A stretch of 48,595 nt of DNA from Bacteroidales bacterium (GCA_024400755.1 JAKSMG010000003.1:1-48595); one strand, 5' to 3'; positions 26,216 through 35,548 are shown, counted from the first letter of the stretch. Translations and numbers: made by a program. Notes: a model not told the origin generated them from the sequence alone.

Positions 26216-27604
26216 ATGGAGAATTTCATTCACTATATAAAAGCCCAATTTGACACCCTTGCGACCCAACTTCCCAATGATAAGGAAGGAAAAATTTCGG
26301 ATTTACGGCAGCAGGCCTTAGATGTCATTTTATCAAAAGGGTTGCCGACCTCCAAAGATGAATTGTGGAGGCATTATCCCATTGAAAAAAATTTAGAATG
26401 CAATTACGACATTCAATCTGCCGCTGATCCATACAAACCTGTTGAGGAATATTTCAAATGTAACGTGCATCATATAGATACCTATATGTTCACCATTTTA
26501 AATGGTTGGTATGCGCATCAAAACGCACCACTCACCACCTTTCCCAACGGCGTCATTGTAGGCAGTATTTTTGCCGCCATTTCACAATATCCGGAGCTTG
26601 TTCTTAAAAACCTGTCCCAATGCCAATCTGACAAGGCGGATAATTTTGTCAAACTCAACGAAGCGTTTTTCAACGACGGCATCTTCATATATGTACCCGA
26701 TAACATCGTGGTAGAAAAGCCCATGCAATTGGTTTCCATCATCAACAGCAAGCAAAACCTGATGGTTCACAACCGAAATTTGATTGTTTTGGGCAAACAC
26801 GCCTCATTATCCCTGGTTCAATGCGACGACTCCTTGCAATTTGGCAAGACTTTCATCAACAATGTCACAGAAATCGTATTGGAAGAAGGAGCCACAATGA
26901 ATTTTTATAAGATGGAGAACAAAGACGTCCAATCTTTGTTAATCAATCATATTTTTATTCATCAAAAGGGATTTTCGAGATTCTATTCCAACGCGGTTAC
27001 ATTCAATGCGGGATTTTTGCGCAATATGATTCACGTCAATCTTAAGGAACCTTTTGCCGAAGCTAAACTTTATGGTTTGTACCTGGTTGATAAAAAACAA
27101 TTTGTCGATAATCACGTTTATGTCAATCACGCTGCCCCGGATTGCACCAGTTATCAATTATACAAAGGCATTGCCGACGACGAATCACGTGCCAACTTCA
27201 ATGGTCATATCGTAGTACGGCCTTACGCCCAGCGAACTTCCGCTTTTCAGACAAACAAAAATATCACCTTGACCGACGAAGCCAAAATTACGACCAAGCC
27301 GTTTTTGGAAATTTATGCCGACGATGTCAAGTGCAGTCATGGTGCCACGGTAGGACAATTGGATGATGAAGCTCTATTCTACTTGCGCTCGCGCGGCATT
27401 TGTGAACGCAATGCCCGTATGCTGTTAATGTACGCCTTCGCCAATGAAATCATTAATTTCGTCGAGATTGAATCATTGCGAGACAAATTGTTGGATATGA
27501 CCAAGAAGCGACTAAGTGGAGAATTGTCCATTTGTGATCAATGCGTTTTACATTGCTCTGACGAGAAACACTTTTCATTTGAAATTGACATCAGCAAAAT
27601 TTAA
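26216..27604 (+). CDS. sufD: Fe-S cluster assembly protein SufD
   Basis: The protein has 462 residues from ATG 26216, one base after the sufC stop; an in-frame upstream ATG at 26171 lies inside sufC and is unlikely to be used. The N-terminal half is variable. The C-terminal half shows the SufB/SufD beta-helix pattern (NFNGHIVVRPYAQRTSAFQ, EIYADDVKCSHGATVGQLDD, FYLRSRGI). SufD partners SufC and SufB in the scaffold complex. Order and spacing support one transcript sufC-sufD-rlmH. sufS and sufE are not downstream, unlike in many Bacteroidota suf operons. Confidence 0.94.
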   Translation: MENFIHYIKAQFDTLATQLPNDKEGKISDLRQQALDVILSKGLPTSKDELWRHYPIEKNLECNYDIQSAADPYKPVEEYFKCNVHHIDTYMFTILNGWYAHQNAPLTTFPNGVIVGSIFAAISQYPELVLKNLSQCQSDKADNFVKLNEAFFNDGIFIYVPDNIVVEKPMQLVSIINSKQNLMVHNRNLIVLGKHASLSLVQCDDSLQFGKTFINNVTEIVLEEGATMNFYKMENKDVQSLLINHIFIHQKGFSRFYSNAVTFNAGFLRNMIHVNLKEPFAEAKLYGLYLVDKKQFVDNHVYVNHAAPDCTSYQLYKGIADDESRANFNGHIVVRPYAQRTSAFQTNKNITLTDEAKITTKPFLEIYADDVKCSHGATVGQLDDEALFYLRSRGICERNARMLLMYAFANEIINFVEIESLRDKLLDMTKKRLSGELSICDQCVLHCSDEKHFSFEIDISKI

Positions 27605-27607
27605 GGT

Positions 27608-28081
27608 ATGAATATCGAGCTTTTGTGTATTGGCAAGGAAAATGCGGACGCATTTGAAGAAGCCATCAACCAATACATAAAAAAAATCAAACTATACAAC
27701 AATTTCAACATTGTCGTCATTCCTTATTTAAAAAACACAAAATCACTTTCTTTCGATGAACAAAAAAAGAAAGAAGGAGAACTTATACTCAAAAAAATCG
27801 AGAACTCTGATTTCGTAGTCCTATTAGACGAGCACGGTAAAGAAAGCACTTCCGTTGAATTTGCCAAATTCATTCAGCAGAAGTTAAACAGTGGCATTAA
27901 AAAGCTGGTTTTTGTCATTGGCGGAGCATACGGATTCTCTTCCGACGTATATCAGCGGCAAAACGCGCAAATTTCTTTATCAAAACTCACCTTTCCCCAT
28001 CTTATGACCCGTCTAATTTTTGCAGAACAGCTCTATCGCTCATTTACAATTTTACATAATGAGCCCTATCATCATGATTAA
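27608..28081 (+). CDS. rlmH: 23S rRNA (pseudouridine1915-N3)-methyltransferase RlmH
   Basis: This 157-residue SPOUT-type methyltransferase has the family length, FVIGGAYGFS near residue 101 as part of the S-adenosylmethionine-binding trefoil knot, LSKLTFPHLMTRLIFAEQLYR, and the conserved C-terminus HNEPYHH. It methylates helix 69 of 23S rRNA. It begins three bases after the sufD stop and is the last gene of that transcript. No hairpin terminator was seen between it and the next promoter, only AT-rich DNA. Confidence 0.95.
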   Translation: MNIELLCIGKENADAFEEAINQYIKKIKLYNNFNIVVIPYLKNTKSLSFDEQKKKEGELILKKIENSDFVVLLDEHGKESTSVEFAKFIQQKLNSGIKKLVFVIGGAYGFSSDVYQRQNAQISLSKLTFPHLMTRLIFAEQLYRSFTILHNEPYHHD

Positions 28082-28130
28082 AAGAGAGTTATTTTTTTTA
28101 TAGATTATGTTCTTGTAAAGATTTTTTTTG

Positions 28131-28138
28131 TATCTTTG
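28131..28138 (+). promoter_or_regulatory. -7 box (TATCTTTG) for the C10-like protein
   Basis: TATCTTTG followed by CACG lies 42 bases before the ATG at 28181. An earlier in-frame ATG at 28136 overlaps the box and cannot be the start. Confidence 0.65.
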
Positions 28139-28180
28139 CACGTTTATTATTGTGTAAAAGTACAAATTAAATACATAGCT

Positions 28181-30505
28181 ATGAGAAAATCTATCCTTTT
28201 ATTGATTTTTGTGTCATTATTTGCATGCTCGTATGCCATTAAACCAGTGGTACCTGTAAATGATGCCAAATTAACTGCGACCAACTTTATGGTTGAACAA
28301 TGTCACGTCAATGCGGCCACATTGAACTTGACACTTCAACACACTGAGACTGACGAAGCGGGAGAACCTCTTTTCTATCGCTTCCAAGTAAACAACCAGG
28401 GTTTTGTAATTGTTTCTGCTTCAGAACTTTACAATCCTATTTTAGCATTTTCTTTTGAATCGAATTTTGAAGGAAGTGAAGAAGCCAATGCTTTTTGTGA
28501 TAGTTACAAGAAAAGCATCCAACAGGCAAAGGTTGCGAATCGTCCCGCCAAAGCTGCCGTTTCAGAAGCTTGGAGACATTTCAACAACGCACATTTCACT
28601 GCCATTAAATCTGGCGACAACGCAGCACACGAATGTATGCCTTTGTTAACCACCACTTGGGGCCAAGCCGCTTATTATAATCAATACTGCCCTTACGATG
28701 GACATAACTACAGCGCCACCAGCAACACAAAAGACGCTCGTACGATTGTTGGCAACGCCGCCCTCGCAATGTCTCAAATTCTTTATTATTACCGTTATCC
28801 CACTCAAGGACACGGTGGTATTAGCTACATTTCAGAAATAGATCGTGGTGCTTACATAGAAACCTATCCACGTATTTACTTAAATTTAAATGATGTAACC
28901 TATAACTATGAAGCTATGCCTTCATCCATCAACAACTACAATGGAGAAGTAGCCAAATTGTTATTCCACACAGGTGCCAGTGCCCATACTAACTATAGTG
29001 CAGAAAGAAGCGTTGATTTCAAAACCCAAACCGAACCTTACATAGCGGCTAACGCATTGAGAGAAACTTGGGGAATGTCAACCAACGCCTCTATGTTCTT
29101 TAGACCTGCGGAAATCACCAATGACAGTATCTGGGTTGCCGAACACATTATCCCTGAATTGGATGCCAGACGTCCCGTTTTCTATTCCGCATATAAAGAT
29201 TTGGCTGGAACAGTTAATATGTGTATGATTATTGATGGTTACAAATATATGACCAACGCACAAGGTACAGCAACCAATGTTTTCTTACACGTGAACTTGG
29301 CTTCAACCACTACTTCTGGCGAAATGAAGAAAGCTTATTATATGTACCCAAGCGACAACTTCTCCTACAAATTTAATGAAAGTATCATCAAAGGTCTGCA
29401 ACCTGTAAGCCAAAATATTGAAAAACCATACACGGGCTTTGTTTTGGTTGATGCAAGAACGGGGTCAATCAGCGACGGTGCCGGCAATATGAAATATAAA
29501 CCTAATTCTAACAGAAGTTGGTTAATTTCAGCTCCTAACGCAACAAGTTACACCTTCAGTTTCAAACGTTTAAGCACAGAAGCCAATAACGACGTTATCT
29601 CTATCTATAAGGGTGAAACTGCAGATGAAACCAACTTGGTTCAACGCTATTCAGGTCAATATCGCACCATCGGATGTAATGATAATACACAAGGTTCTAC
29701 CCAACAAGTAACTTTCGACTATCCCGCCCTTCCAAATGCTATTACCGTTGAATCTGAAAGCGTTTTAATCACTTTCACTTCAAACGATTCTATTGAAGAT
29801 TACGGATTTGTTCTTGATTTCACATCAACAGATGACCAAAGCGCACTTTCAACTTGTGCAGAAAGCCAAGACGTTACCAATTACCACTACGTTCTTACCG
29901 ACAAGGCACAAGAAATGATTGAAGACGGACCTGCCGTTGATCAAATTCACAGTTCAAACGAACCATACGCCGCACATAACGTATGTAATTGGACAGTTAA
30001 ATATCCAGGTGCCATTGGTTATTATATCGGCTTTACCAAATTTGACCTTAAGGCCGGCGACTTCATTGAAATCACAACCTTGGGAACCACTCCTGAATTA
30101 TTAAAGATTTTTGACGTCTTCAACTACCCCGCCACCAGCTATTTCATTGACGCAAGCAAAATGAAAGTTAGATTCGTTACCGATACCTGGAATGAAGGTA
30201 CTGGTTTCGAATTGGGATATTGGGCCAAAACAAGTATCAACGAAGAAAGTGGTCTTAGCGATATCAATATCTATCCAAATCCTGCCACTAATTTCTTAAA
30301 CATCGACTTAAGCAGTGAAAACGCACAAAATGTTATTGTAAATATTTGCGATATGAGCGGTAAGATTATCTATACAGACATTTTGAATCACAATGGTGGA
30401 ACACAAAACTTCAAACTTCCTGTTTCTCAATTGGCAAGCGGCATGTATTTCTTACATCTTAACACTACTACCGGTAAGTCAATTCAAAAGTTTATCGTTA
30501 AATAA
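28181..30505 (+). CDS. C10 (streptopain-like) peptidase homologue lacking catalytic residues, type IX secreted
   Basis: The protein has 774 residues from ATG 28181, with signal peptide MRKSILLLIFVSLFACSYA. Residues about 20-130 resemble the Spi/propeptide of C10 peptidases (FYRFQVNNQGFVIVSASE, PILAFSFES). The peptidase fold starts near 150 (MPLLTTTWGQAAYYNQYCP). The catalytic Cys of streptopain (GHCVATATAQI) aligns with Asn192 in VGNAALAMSQI. The catalytic His (GHAFVIDG) aligns with Met347 in NMCMIIDG, and HVNWGWGG is replaced by HVNLAS. Two CUB-like beta domains follow at about 420-545 and 550-690, then a type IX sorting domain (INIYPNPATNFLNID, ASGMYFLHLN). I infer a surface protein that kept the fold but not the protease activity. 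Confidence 0.85.
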   Translation: MRKSILLLIFVSLFACSYAIKPVVPVNDAKLTATNFMVEQCHVNAATLNLTLQHTETDEAGEPLFYRFQVNNQGFVIVSASELYNPILAFSFESNFEGSEEANAFCDSYKKSIQQAKVANRPAKAAVSEAWRHFNNAHFTAIKSGDNAAHECMPLLTTTWGQAAYYNQYCPYDGHNYSATSNTKDARTIVGNAALAMSQILYYYRYPTQGHGGISYISEIDRGAYIETYPRIYLNLNDVTYNYEAMPSSINNYNGEVAKLLFHTGASAHTNYSAERSVDFKTQTEPYIAANALRETWGMSTNASMFFRPAEITNDSIWVAEHIIPELDARRPVFYSAYKDLAGTVNMCMIIDGYKYMTNAQGTATNVFLHVNLASTTTSGEMKKAYYMYPSDNFSYKFNESIIKGLQPVSQNIEKPYTGFVLVDARTGSISDGAGNMKYKPNSNRSWLISAPNATSYTFSFKRLSTEANNDVISIYKGETADETNLVQRYSGQYRTIGCNDNTQGSTQQVTFDYPALPNAITVESESVLITFTSNDSIEDYGFVLDFTSTDDQSALSTCAESQDVTNYHYVLTDKAQEMIEDGPAVDQIHSSNEPYAAHNVCNWTVKYPGAIGYYIGFTKFDLKAGDFIEITTLGTTPELLKIFDVFNYPATSYFIDASKMKVRFVTDTWNEGTGFELGYWAKTSINEESGLSDINIYPNPATNFLNIDLSSENAQNVIVNICDMSGKIIYTDILNHNGGTQNFKLPVSQLASGMYFLHLNTTTGKSIQKFIVK

Positions 30506-30540
30506 ACAACTTCTTGCCCATACGGCAAGATATATCAATA

Positions 30541-30572
30541 AAAAAAACCGAAGCGTTTGCTTCGGTTTTTTT
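30541..30572. terminator. Bidirectional terminator between the C10-like gene and ksgA
   Basis: The stem CCGAAGC / GCTTCGG with a GTTT loop is flanked by seven A on the left and seven T on the right. It can therefore end transcription from both sides. Confidence 0.9.
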
Positions 30573-31338
30573 ATTGGATAACATTCATACATATCAATTC
30601 AAAGTCTTGTACCGTCAACTGTTCCGGTCGTTTCGCAAAAATTTCATTTTGCCGAAAATCAGGTTGAAATTCAAACTGGCTTAACGAGTTTCGCAGCGTT
30701 TTGCGTCTTTGGTTGAACCCGGCTTTCACCACCTGCTTAAAGAGGGATTCTGAGCAGCTCAGACGTTTTTGTGGATTCCGCACCAACCTTATCACCGCCG
30801 ATTTCACCTTGGGAGGAGGCAAAAACTGATTTTCATCAACCGTAAAAAGATATTCGATATCATAAAAGGCCTGGAGTAGAACGCTTAATATCCCATACTG
30901 CTTATTTCCGGGTTGGGAAGCCACTCTTTCGGCCACTTCTTTTTGAAACATTCCCACAGTCTCATTCACTAAGTCCTTACTGTCCAAAATCTTGAATAAA
31001 ATCTGCGAAGAAATATTATAAGGAAAATTTCCAATAATCACCAATTGATCCTTGAAAAGCGAGTTCAAATCTAATTTTAAAAAATCCTGAGCAATGATAT
31101 TTCCTGATAAATCGGGATAATGGGATTTTAAAAATTCAACCGACTCACCATCAAGTTCCACGACCTTAAACTGTTCGTATTTCTTTTGAAGCAGATATTT
31201 AGTGAGAACACCCATTCCCGGACCGATTTCAAGCACATTTTTAGGCGATGAGGAAATACTTTCCACAATGCGTGCCGCGATATCCTCGTTGGTCAAAAAA
31301 TGTTGTCCAAGACTCTTTTTGGGCTTAACTGCTGGCAT
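30571..31338 (-). CDS. rsmA: 16S rRNA (adenine1518/1519-N6)-dimethyltransferase
   Basis: This 255-residue protein, also known as KsgA, starts with KKSLGQHFLTN. The S-adenosylmethionine-binding motif is LEIGPGMGVLTKYLL near residue 37, and the adenine N6 catalytic motif is NFPYNISSQILFKIL near 103. It dimethylates two adenines at the 3' end of 16S rRNA during small-subunit maturation. It is the last gene of a four-gene minus-strand operon, starting three bases after the TPR gene, and ends at the bidirectional terminator. Confidence 0.96.
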   Translation of the reverse strand: MPAVKPKKSLGQHFLTNEDIAARIVESISSSPKNVLEIGPGMGVLTKYLLQKKYEQFKVVELDGESVEFLKSHYPDLSGNIIAQDFLKLDLNSLFKDQLVIIGNFPYNISSQILFKILDSKDLVNETVGMFQKEVAERVASQPGNKQYGILSVLLQAFYDIEYLFTVDENQFLPPPKVKSAVIRLVRNPQKRLSCSESLFKQVVKAGFNQRRKTLRNSLSQFEFQPDFRQNEIFAKRPEQLTVQDFELICMNVIQ

Positions 31339-31341
31339 AAA

Positions 31342-33222
31342 CTACATATCTCCTCTTAATGTTCTAAAATGATTTCTGGCTTCATTCACATACAAACTCG
31401 ATGGAAAATCTCTCATTAATTTCTTATAGCAGTCCATCGCTTGTTGCAAATCGTGAATGTCATATTCATACAATTCTCCCAACTTGAACAAGGCGTCATC
31501 GGCCAACAGTTCGGTATAGTGAGCATCAATGATTTTTTTCAACAACTGCTCTGCGGAAAGAAAATCCTTCTTTTTAATTAAAATCAACGCCTTTTGATAT
31601 AAAGCATCGTCAACTAAAGTTCCCAAAGGAGACAACGTTATGACAGAATCAAACATTTGATAAGCATCTTCGGCCTTGTTCTGAAACAACAAAAAGTCGG
31701 CTTTTGCATAATATTGGAGAGGAATATTCGTATTTTGATCAGAAAACAAGTCAGTTTCTTCTTCCCCATCTTCTTCCGATGCTTCTTCTTCATTTTCTTC
31801 CTCATTATCAGAAATCAACAAAGAAAAATACATAGCATCATTGGCAATTAACTTTGTCGTAGCGGAACGTAACACGTCCAATTGACTCTTTGCCCAAGCA
31901 AATTCACCGATATAAAACGACAACTTCGCATTTTTGAATTTGGCAGTCTGACCGATTTCCTCATTGGGCATATCCTGATTCACCTGAGAATAAAGCAATG
32001 TGGCATCCCATACATTATCCATATAAAGCTGAACATCAGCAAGTTTTACTTTATACTCATTTTTCTGCTTAGCATCACGAGTGGCATTCTGTATGGCATC
32101 TTCCAACAAAGTCACCGCCTCATCTGGAGAATTTTTATAAAAAGCCAATAATGAAGCATATTGCAATATGAAGTCTGTTGGACAGGCGGCCACCCCTTTT
32201 TCTGCGACAAAATTTCGATAGTCACTTTCAAGAGCAATAACATCGGACATCTTGATCGGCAAAGTATTTGAGATTTTTTGATACTTAATATCTAGAAGAG
32301 ACGTTACCGCCTTGTCATACTGAGGGGAATTACTACCTTTTGCCACCACATAATTCAAAGCTTCGATAGCCGTATTGTAATCGTGATTTTGAGATGCGGT
32401 AAGAGCCAATTGAAGCAATTTCGTACCATCCTCCTTATTTTTCTTATCCATTGCCTTTGCCAACACCAATGCTTCCGGATAATCACGATTTAACTGATAA
32501 ACCCAGTACAACAAGGACGTATAGCAATCATTTTCGGGATATTTCTGCATATTTTTTTGCAGCATTGTCTTGATTGTCTGATACTTTTGGAAATTTTCAT
32601 CGTCAATCAAAGCATTTTGGATGATTTCTTCAGACTGCTGAATAAATTTTTCCTCATTGTCTTTCACTAAGGCGACAGCTTCTTCAAAAAGCTTATCGGT
32701 TCTGCCCAACTGACTATAAATGTCGGTTATTTCCTTCGCATACGCTTTATCGTCACCCAAAAGTTTTCGTCCCTTCATCAAAGCATCCAACGCATACTCG
32801 CGTTTCCCTTTCGTCAAAAAGGAGTTATACACATCCCTAATGCTATAATCTTTAGGTTGAACATCCTTTAATACCGACTGATATTCTTTTTCGGCTTTAC
32901 CAATCTGGTTGGAAATTTCATACACATAGCCCAAATCGACACGATATCGCAACTGATCGGGAAACAACTTGCACTGCTTTTTGGCCACCTTTTCCATTTG
33001 GTCAAAATCCCGCAATTGGAATAAGGTTTGATAGTAATAATAGTAAATGTAGGCATTTCGCTTGGTAATCGGAATTTTTTCGAACAATTCGCCAGCCTTT
33101 TCGTATTCTGCGTCTTTATAATATTGCATAGCCAACTGTTCGTCAGTCGTTTGCTGTGCCATAGTACACACACATACCAACAGCGACACCAATAAAAGCA
33201 GGAACTTGCGCATCAATGCCAT
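31342..33222 (-). CDS. Secreted TPR-repeat protein
   Basis: The protein has 626 residues. Its ATG overlaps the serS stop by one base (TAATG), which supports translational coupling; an alternative ATG at 33213 would begin directly at the signal peptide MRKFLLLLVSLLVCVCTMAQ. The protein is almost entirely helical tetratricopeptide-like repeats, for example AMQYYKDAEYEKAGELFEKI near the N-terminus and AEDAYQMFDSVITLSP and QQAMDCYKKLMRDFPSSLYV near the C-terminus. An acidic linker of mostly Glu sits at about 475-495. It is probably a periplasmic scaffold for protein-protein contacts. Its partner is unknown, and its place between serS and rsmA gives no clear hint. Confidence 0.85.
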   Translation of the reverse strand: MALMRKFLLLLVSLLVCVCTMAQQTTDEQLAMQYYKDAEYEKAGELFEKIPITKRNAYIYYYYYQTLFQLRDFDQMEKVAKKQCKLFPDQLRYRVDLGYVYEISNQIGKAEKEYQSVLKDVQPKDYSIRDVYNSFLTKGKREYALDALMKGRKLLGDDKAYAKEITDIYSQLGRTDKLFEEAVALVKDNEEKFIQQSEEIIQNALIDDENFQKYQTIKTMLQKNMQKYPENDCYTSLLYWVYQLNRDYPEALVLAKAMDKKNKEDGTKLLQLALTASQNHDYNTAIEALNYVVAKGSNSPQYDKAVTSLLDIKYQKISNTLPIKMSDVIALESDYRNFVAEKGVAACPTDFILQYASLLAFYKNSPDEAVTLLEDAIQNATRDAKQKNEYKVKLADVQLYMDNVWDATLLYSQVNQDMPNEEIGQTAKFKNAKLSFYIGEFAWAKSQLDVLRSATTKLIANDAMYFSLLISDNEEENEEEASEEDGEEETDLFSDQNTNIPLQYYAKADFLLFQNKAEDAYQMFDSVITLSPLGTLVDDALYQKALILIKKKDFLSAEQLLKKIIDAHYTELLADDALFKLGELYEYDIHDLQQAMDCYKKLMRDFPSSLYVNEARNHFRTLRGDM

Positions 33223-34496
33223 TAGTCAATAATATCAAAACCGGTATATTTTCTCAAAACTTCAGGAACGACAATGCCCTTGTCCGTTTGATAATTTTCC
33301 AAGATAGCAGCCAAAACACGAGGAAGGGCCAGAGCACTACCGTTCAAGGTATGAGCCAATCTCATCTTGCCTGTCGCTTCGTCTTTGAATCTCAGCTTCA
33401 AACGATTGGCCTGATAAGTCTCGAAATTGGAAACCGAACTTACTTCCAGCCAACGTTGTTGGGCTTTAGAATAAACCTCCAAATCGTAGGTTAAGGCAGA
33501 AGTAAAACTGATATCTCCACCGCACAAGCGCAAAACTCTAAATGGGAGTCCCAACTTGGTCAACAGCGACATCGCATAAGTCTTCATTTTTTCCAAGGTT
33601 TCGTAAGAACGATCCGGATGTTCTATGACAACGATTTCAATTTTGTCGAACTGATGAAGGCGGTTTAATCCACGCACGTCTTTGCCGTAAGAACCAGCTT
33701 CGCGACGGAAACAAGCGGAATAGCCACAATTTTTAATTGGGAAATCCCCTTCCTTCAAGATTACGTCACGATAAATATTGGTAAGCGGAACCTCAGCGGT
33801 AGGAATCAAATAGAAATTATCCACCTGGCAATGATACATCTGGCCTTCCTTATCGGGAAGCTGACCCGTGGCATACGCCGAAGCCTCATTCACAACGTAG
33901 GGAGGTTGAATTTCAGTAAATCCGTGATTTATAGCTTCTTCCAAGAAGAAATTAATTAATGCACGTTGAATGCGGGCACCTTTGCCCTTATAGATCGGGA
34001 AGCCGGCACCCGTGATTTTACATCCCAGGTCAAAATCGATAATGTCATACTTTTTTACCAATTCCCAATGAGGCAAAACCTCGCAAGTAAAATCAGAGGC
34101 GTCTCCTTCGGTATAAATTATTTCATTATCAGCGGCGGTTTTGCCAATAGGCACGGAAGAATGAGGCAAATTGGGCAATAAGACCAACTTATTTTGGATT
34201 TCGTCGGACTTTTCGGCCACCATCGCCTGGTATTGTTTTTCCACCTCCTTCAATTCGGCGATACGCTTTTTCAAATCCTGAGCTTCTTCCGTCTTGCCTT
34301 CCTTAAACAACTTGCCGATGTCTGCGGACAATTTTTTCTGTTCCATCAGATTGTCGTCCAAAACCTTTTTGTTTTGTCTGATTTCGACATCTAATTGGGC
34401 GATAGCATCAATAATGGCTTTCGCATCAAAATTCTTGACCTTCAAACGATCAATGACGAATTGTGGATTTTCACGAATTAATTGAATCTGTAACAT
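33222..34496 (-). CDS. serS: Seryl-tRNA synthetase
   Basis: This 424-residue class II synthetase starts at ATG 34496 (MLQIQLIRENPQFVIDRL); a longer in-frame start at 34538 would overlap the upstream gene. The N-terminal coiled-coil arm for tRNA-Ser covers about 25-105. Motif 2 is CFRREAGSYGKDVRGLNRLH and motif 3 is ALPRVLAAILENYQ. It charges tRNA-Ser in the cytoplasm. It begins seven bases after the LutA-like gene and its stop overlaps the next start, so it lies inside a tightly packed operon. Confidence 0.97.
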   Translation of the reverse strand: MLQIQLIRENPQFVIDRLKVKNFDAKAIIDAIAQLDVEIRQNKKVLDDNLMEQKKLSADIGKLFKEGKTEEAQDLKKRIAELKEVEKQYQAMVAEKSDEIQNKLVLLPNLPHSSVPIGKTAADNEIIYTEGDASDFTCEVLPHWELVKKYDIIDFDLGCKITGAGFPIYKGKGARIQRALINFFLEEAINHGFTEIQPPYVVNEASAYATGQLPDKEGQMYHCQVDNFYLIPTAEVPLTNIYRDVILKEGDFPIKNCGYSACFRREAGSYGKDVRGLNRLHQFDKIEIVVIEHPDRSYETLEKMKTYAMSLLTKLGLPFRVLRLCGGDISFTSALTYDLEVYSKAQQRWLEVSSVSNFETYQANRLKLRFKDEATGKMRLAHTLNGSALALPRVLAAILENYQTDKGIVVPEVLRKYTGFDIID

Positions 34497-34503
34497 AGTA
34501 TCA

Positions 34504-35247
34504 TTAATTTTTACCTTCTGAATTAAGGATATCGGCAATGTGGATTACTTCCAAACCTATGCCCTTTGCCTGAATAAAAGCATCAAAATGCTGGAGGCAA
34601 TGAATATCTGTGGAAGTAACATATTGGGCACCCATCGAATAAATTTTAGTAATAATCTTTTCAATCATTTGGTCGGACATCTCGGGATTAATCACCGAAA
34701 AGCGACCGTTGGCAGAGCAGCAACCCGTCATTTCCGGATCGGTCAGCAACTCCAATCCATCTGTATTGCGCAACAGGATTTCCGCCTCATCTTCCATTTC
34801 ATACATATTACGAGCGGCACAAGACTTAAAATAAAACACACGTTCAGAGAACCTATTGTTCAACTTTGTAACGCCCAATTTATTGACAATAAAATCACAC
34901 AACTCGTATGTGTTGGCGATGAAATTTTTCAAGTCGTTGACCACGCTGACATTAGTCAACAAGCTGCCGTAATATTTTCGGATGAAACCAGCACAAGCCG
35001 CAGAAGGGATAACGAGCGGACATTTTGATCCTTCAAATTCCGACATCATTTTTGCGCCCAAATCCCTCGCACATTCCGTTTCCCCTGAAAAATAGAATTT
35101 TCTGCCACAACAGGTTTGTTCTGCGTTATAATGGACCTCTAATCCCAATTTCTCGAGCAGCTGAACCACGCTTTCGGCCACTTGCGGACTGAACATATCC
35201 ATATCACAGGGAATGAACACATTAACTTGATTGCTTTGATTTGCCAT
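34504..35247 (-). CDS. LutA-like (Fe-S)-binding oxidoreductase subunit with CCG domains
   Basis: The protein has 247 residues from ATG 35247 (MANQSNQVNVFIPCDMDMF), chosen because a -7 box lies just upstream; longer in-frame starts would cross it. Two cysteine-rich CCG-type modules are visible: AEQTCCGRKFYFSG near residue 44 and MTGCCSANGRFSV near 175, each preceded by further Cys (SAACAG, KSCAAR). This is the layout of LutA/YkgE, a part of the LutABC L-lactate oxidation system, and of related heterodisulfide reductase-like subunits. LutB and LutC are not adjacent, so its electron partner is unknown. It is the first gene of the operon with serS, a TPR protein and rsmA. Confidence 0.85.
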   Translation of the reverse strand: MANQSNQVNVFIPCDMDMFSPQVAESVVQLLEKLGLEVHYNAEQTCCGRKFYFSGETECARDLGAKMMSEFEGSKCPLVIPSAACAGFIRKYYGSLLTNVSVVNDLKNFIANTYELCDFIVNKLGVTKLNNRFSERVFYFKSCAARNMYEMEDEAEILLRNTDGLELLTDPEMTGCCSANGRFSVINPEMSDQMIEKIITKIYSMGAQYVTSTDIHCLQHFDAFIQAKGIGLEVIHIADILNSEGKN

Positions 35248-35266
35248 TTTCACTTCTTTTAATCTG

Positions 35267-35274
35267 CAAAAATA
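35267..35274 (-). promoter_or_regulatory. -7 box (TATTTTTG) of the LutA-like/serS/TPR/rsmA operon
   Basis: On the minus strand TATTTTTG followed by CAG lies 19 bases before the ATG at 35247. No other -7 box was seen between the genes of the operon. Confidence 0.7.
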
Positions 35275-35418
35275 CAAAAATAGTTCGGATAATACCATAA
35301 TTATTTCAATTTTTTCAAAGTAAAATTTTATGCTTATAGCTTTCACCAATCTTTACACTACTCTTTCATTTGTTGATAACTTTTTGTAAATCGTTATAAT
35401 TTTATAATAAATTATTAT

Positions 35419-35426
35419 TATTTTTG
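35419..35426 (+). promoter_or_regulatory. -7 box (TATTTTTG) for dprA
   Basis: TATTTTTG followed by CCG lies 122 bases upstream of the dprA ATG, giving a leader of roughly 115 bases. The region from 35275 to 35418, between the two divergent promoters, is AT-rich and otherwise featureless. Confidence 0.6.
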
Positions 35427-35438
35427 CCGCCGTAATGG

Positions 35439-35533
35439 AATGGTAATCGGACTCCCTTCTTCAACATTACAACATCCCATCTGAATAAATATCTGTAAAA
35501 TATTTGGCAATTACTCATTTTCCGATTACCATT
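35439..35533 (+). promoter_or_regulatory. Perfect 13-bp inverted repeat in the dprA leader
   Basis: AATGGTAATCGGA at 35439-35451 is the exact reverse complement of TCCGATTACCATT at 35521-35533. The loop is 69 bases, and the right arm runs into a stretch of six T ending 35536. The loop contains a smaller AAATAT / ATATTT pair. The right arm ends 15 bases before the ATG of dprA. In RNA this would close a long stem with a terminator-like tail, or place the start region next to a helix. It could equally be a pair of protein-binding sites. Confidence 0.55.
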
Positions 35534-35548
35534 TTTTAAAGGACAACT

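Noticed and set aside
34540-35028. A 162-codon plus-strand frame opposite the LutA-like gene
   Set aside because: It is antisense of the CCG-domain protein; the sequence has no family features.
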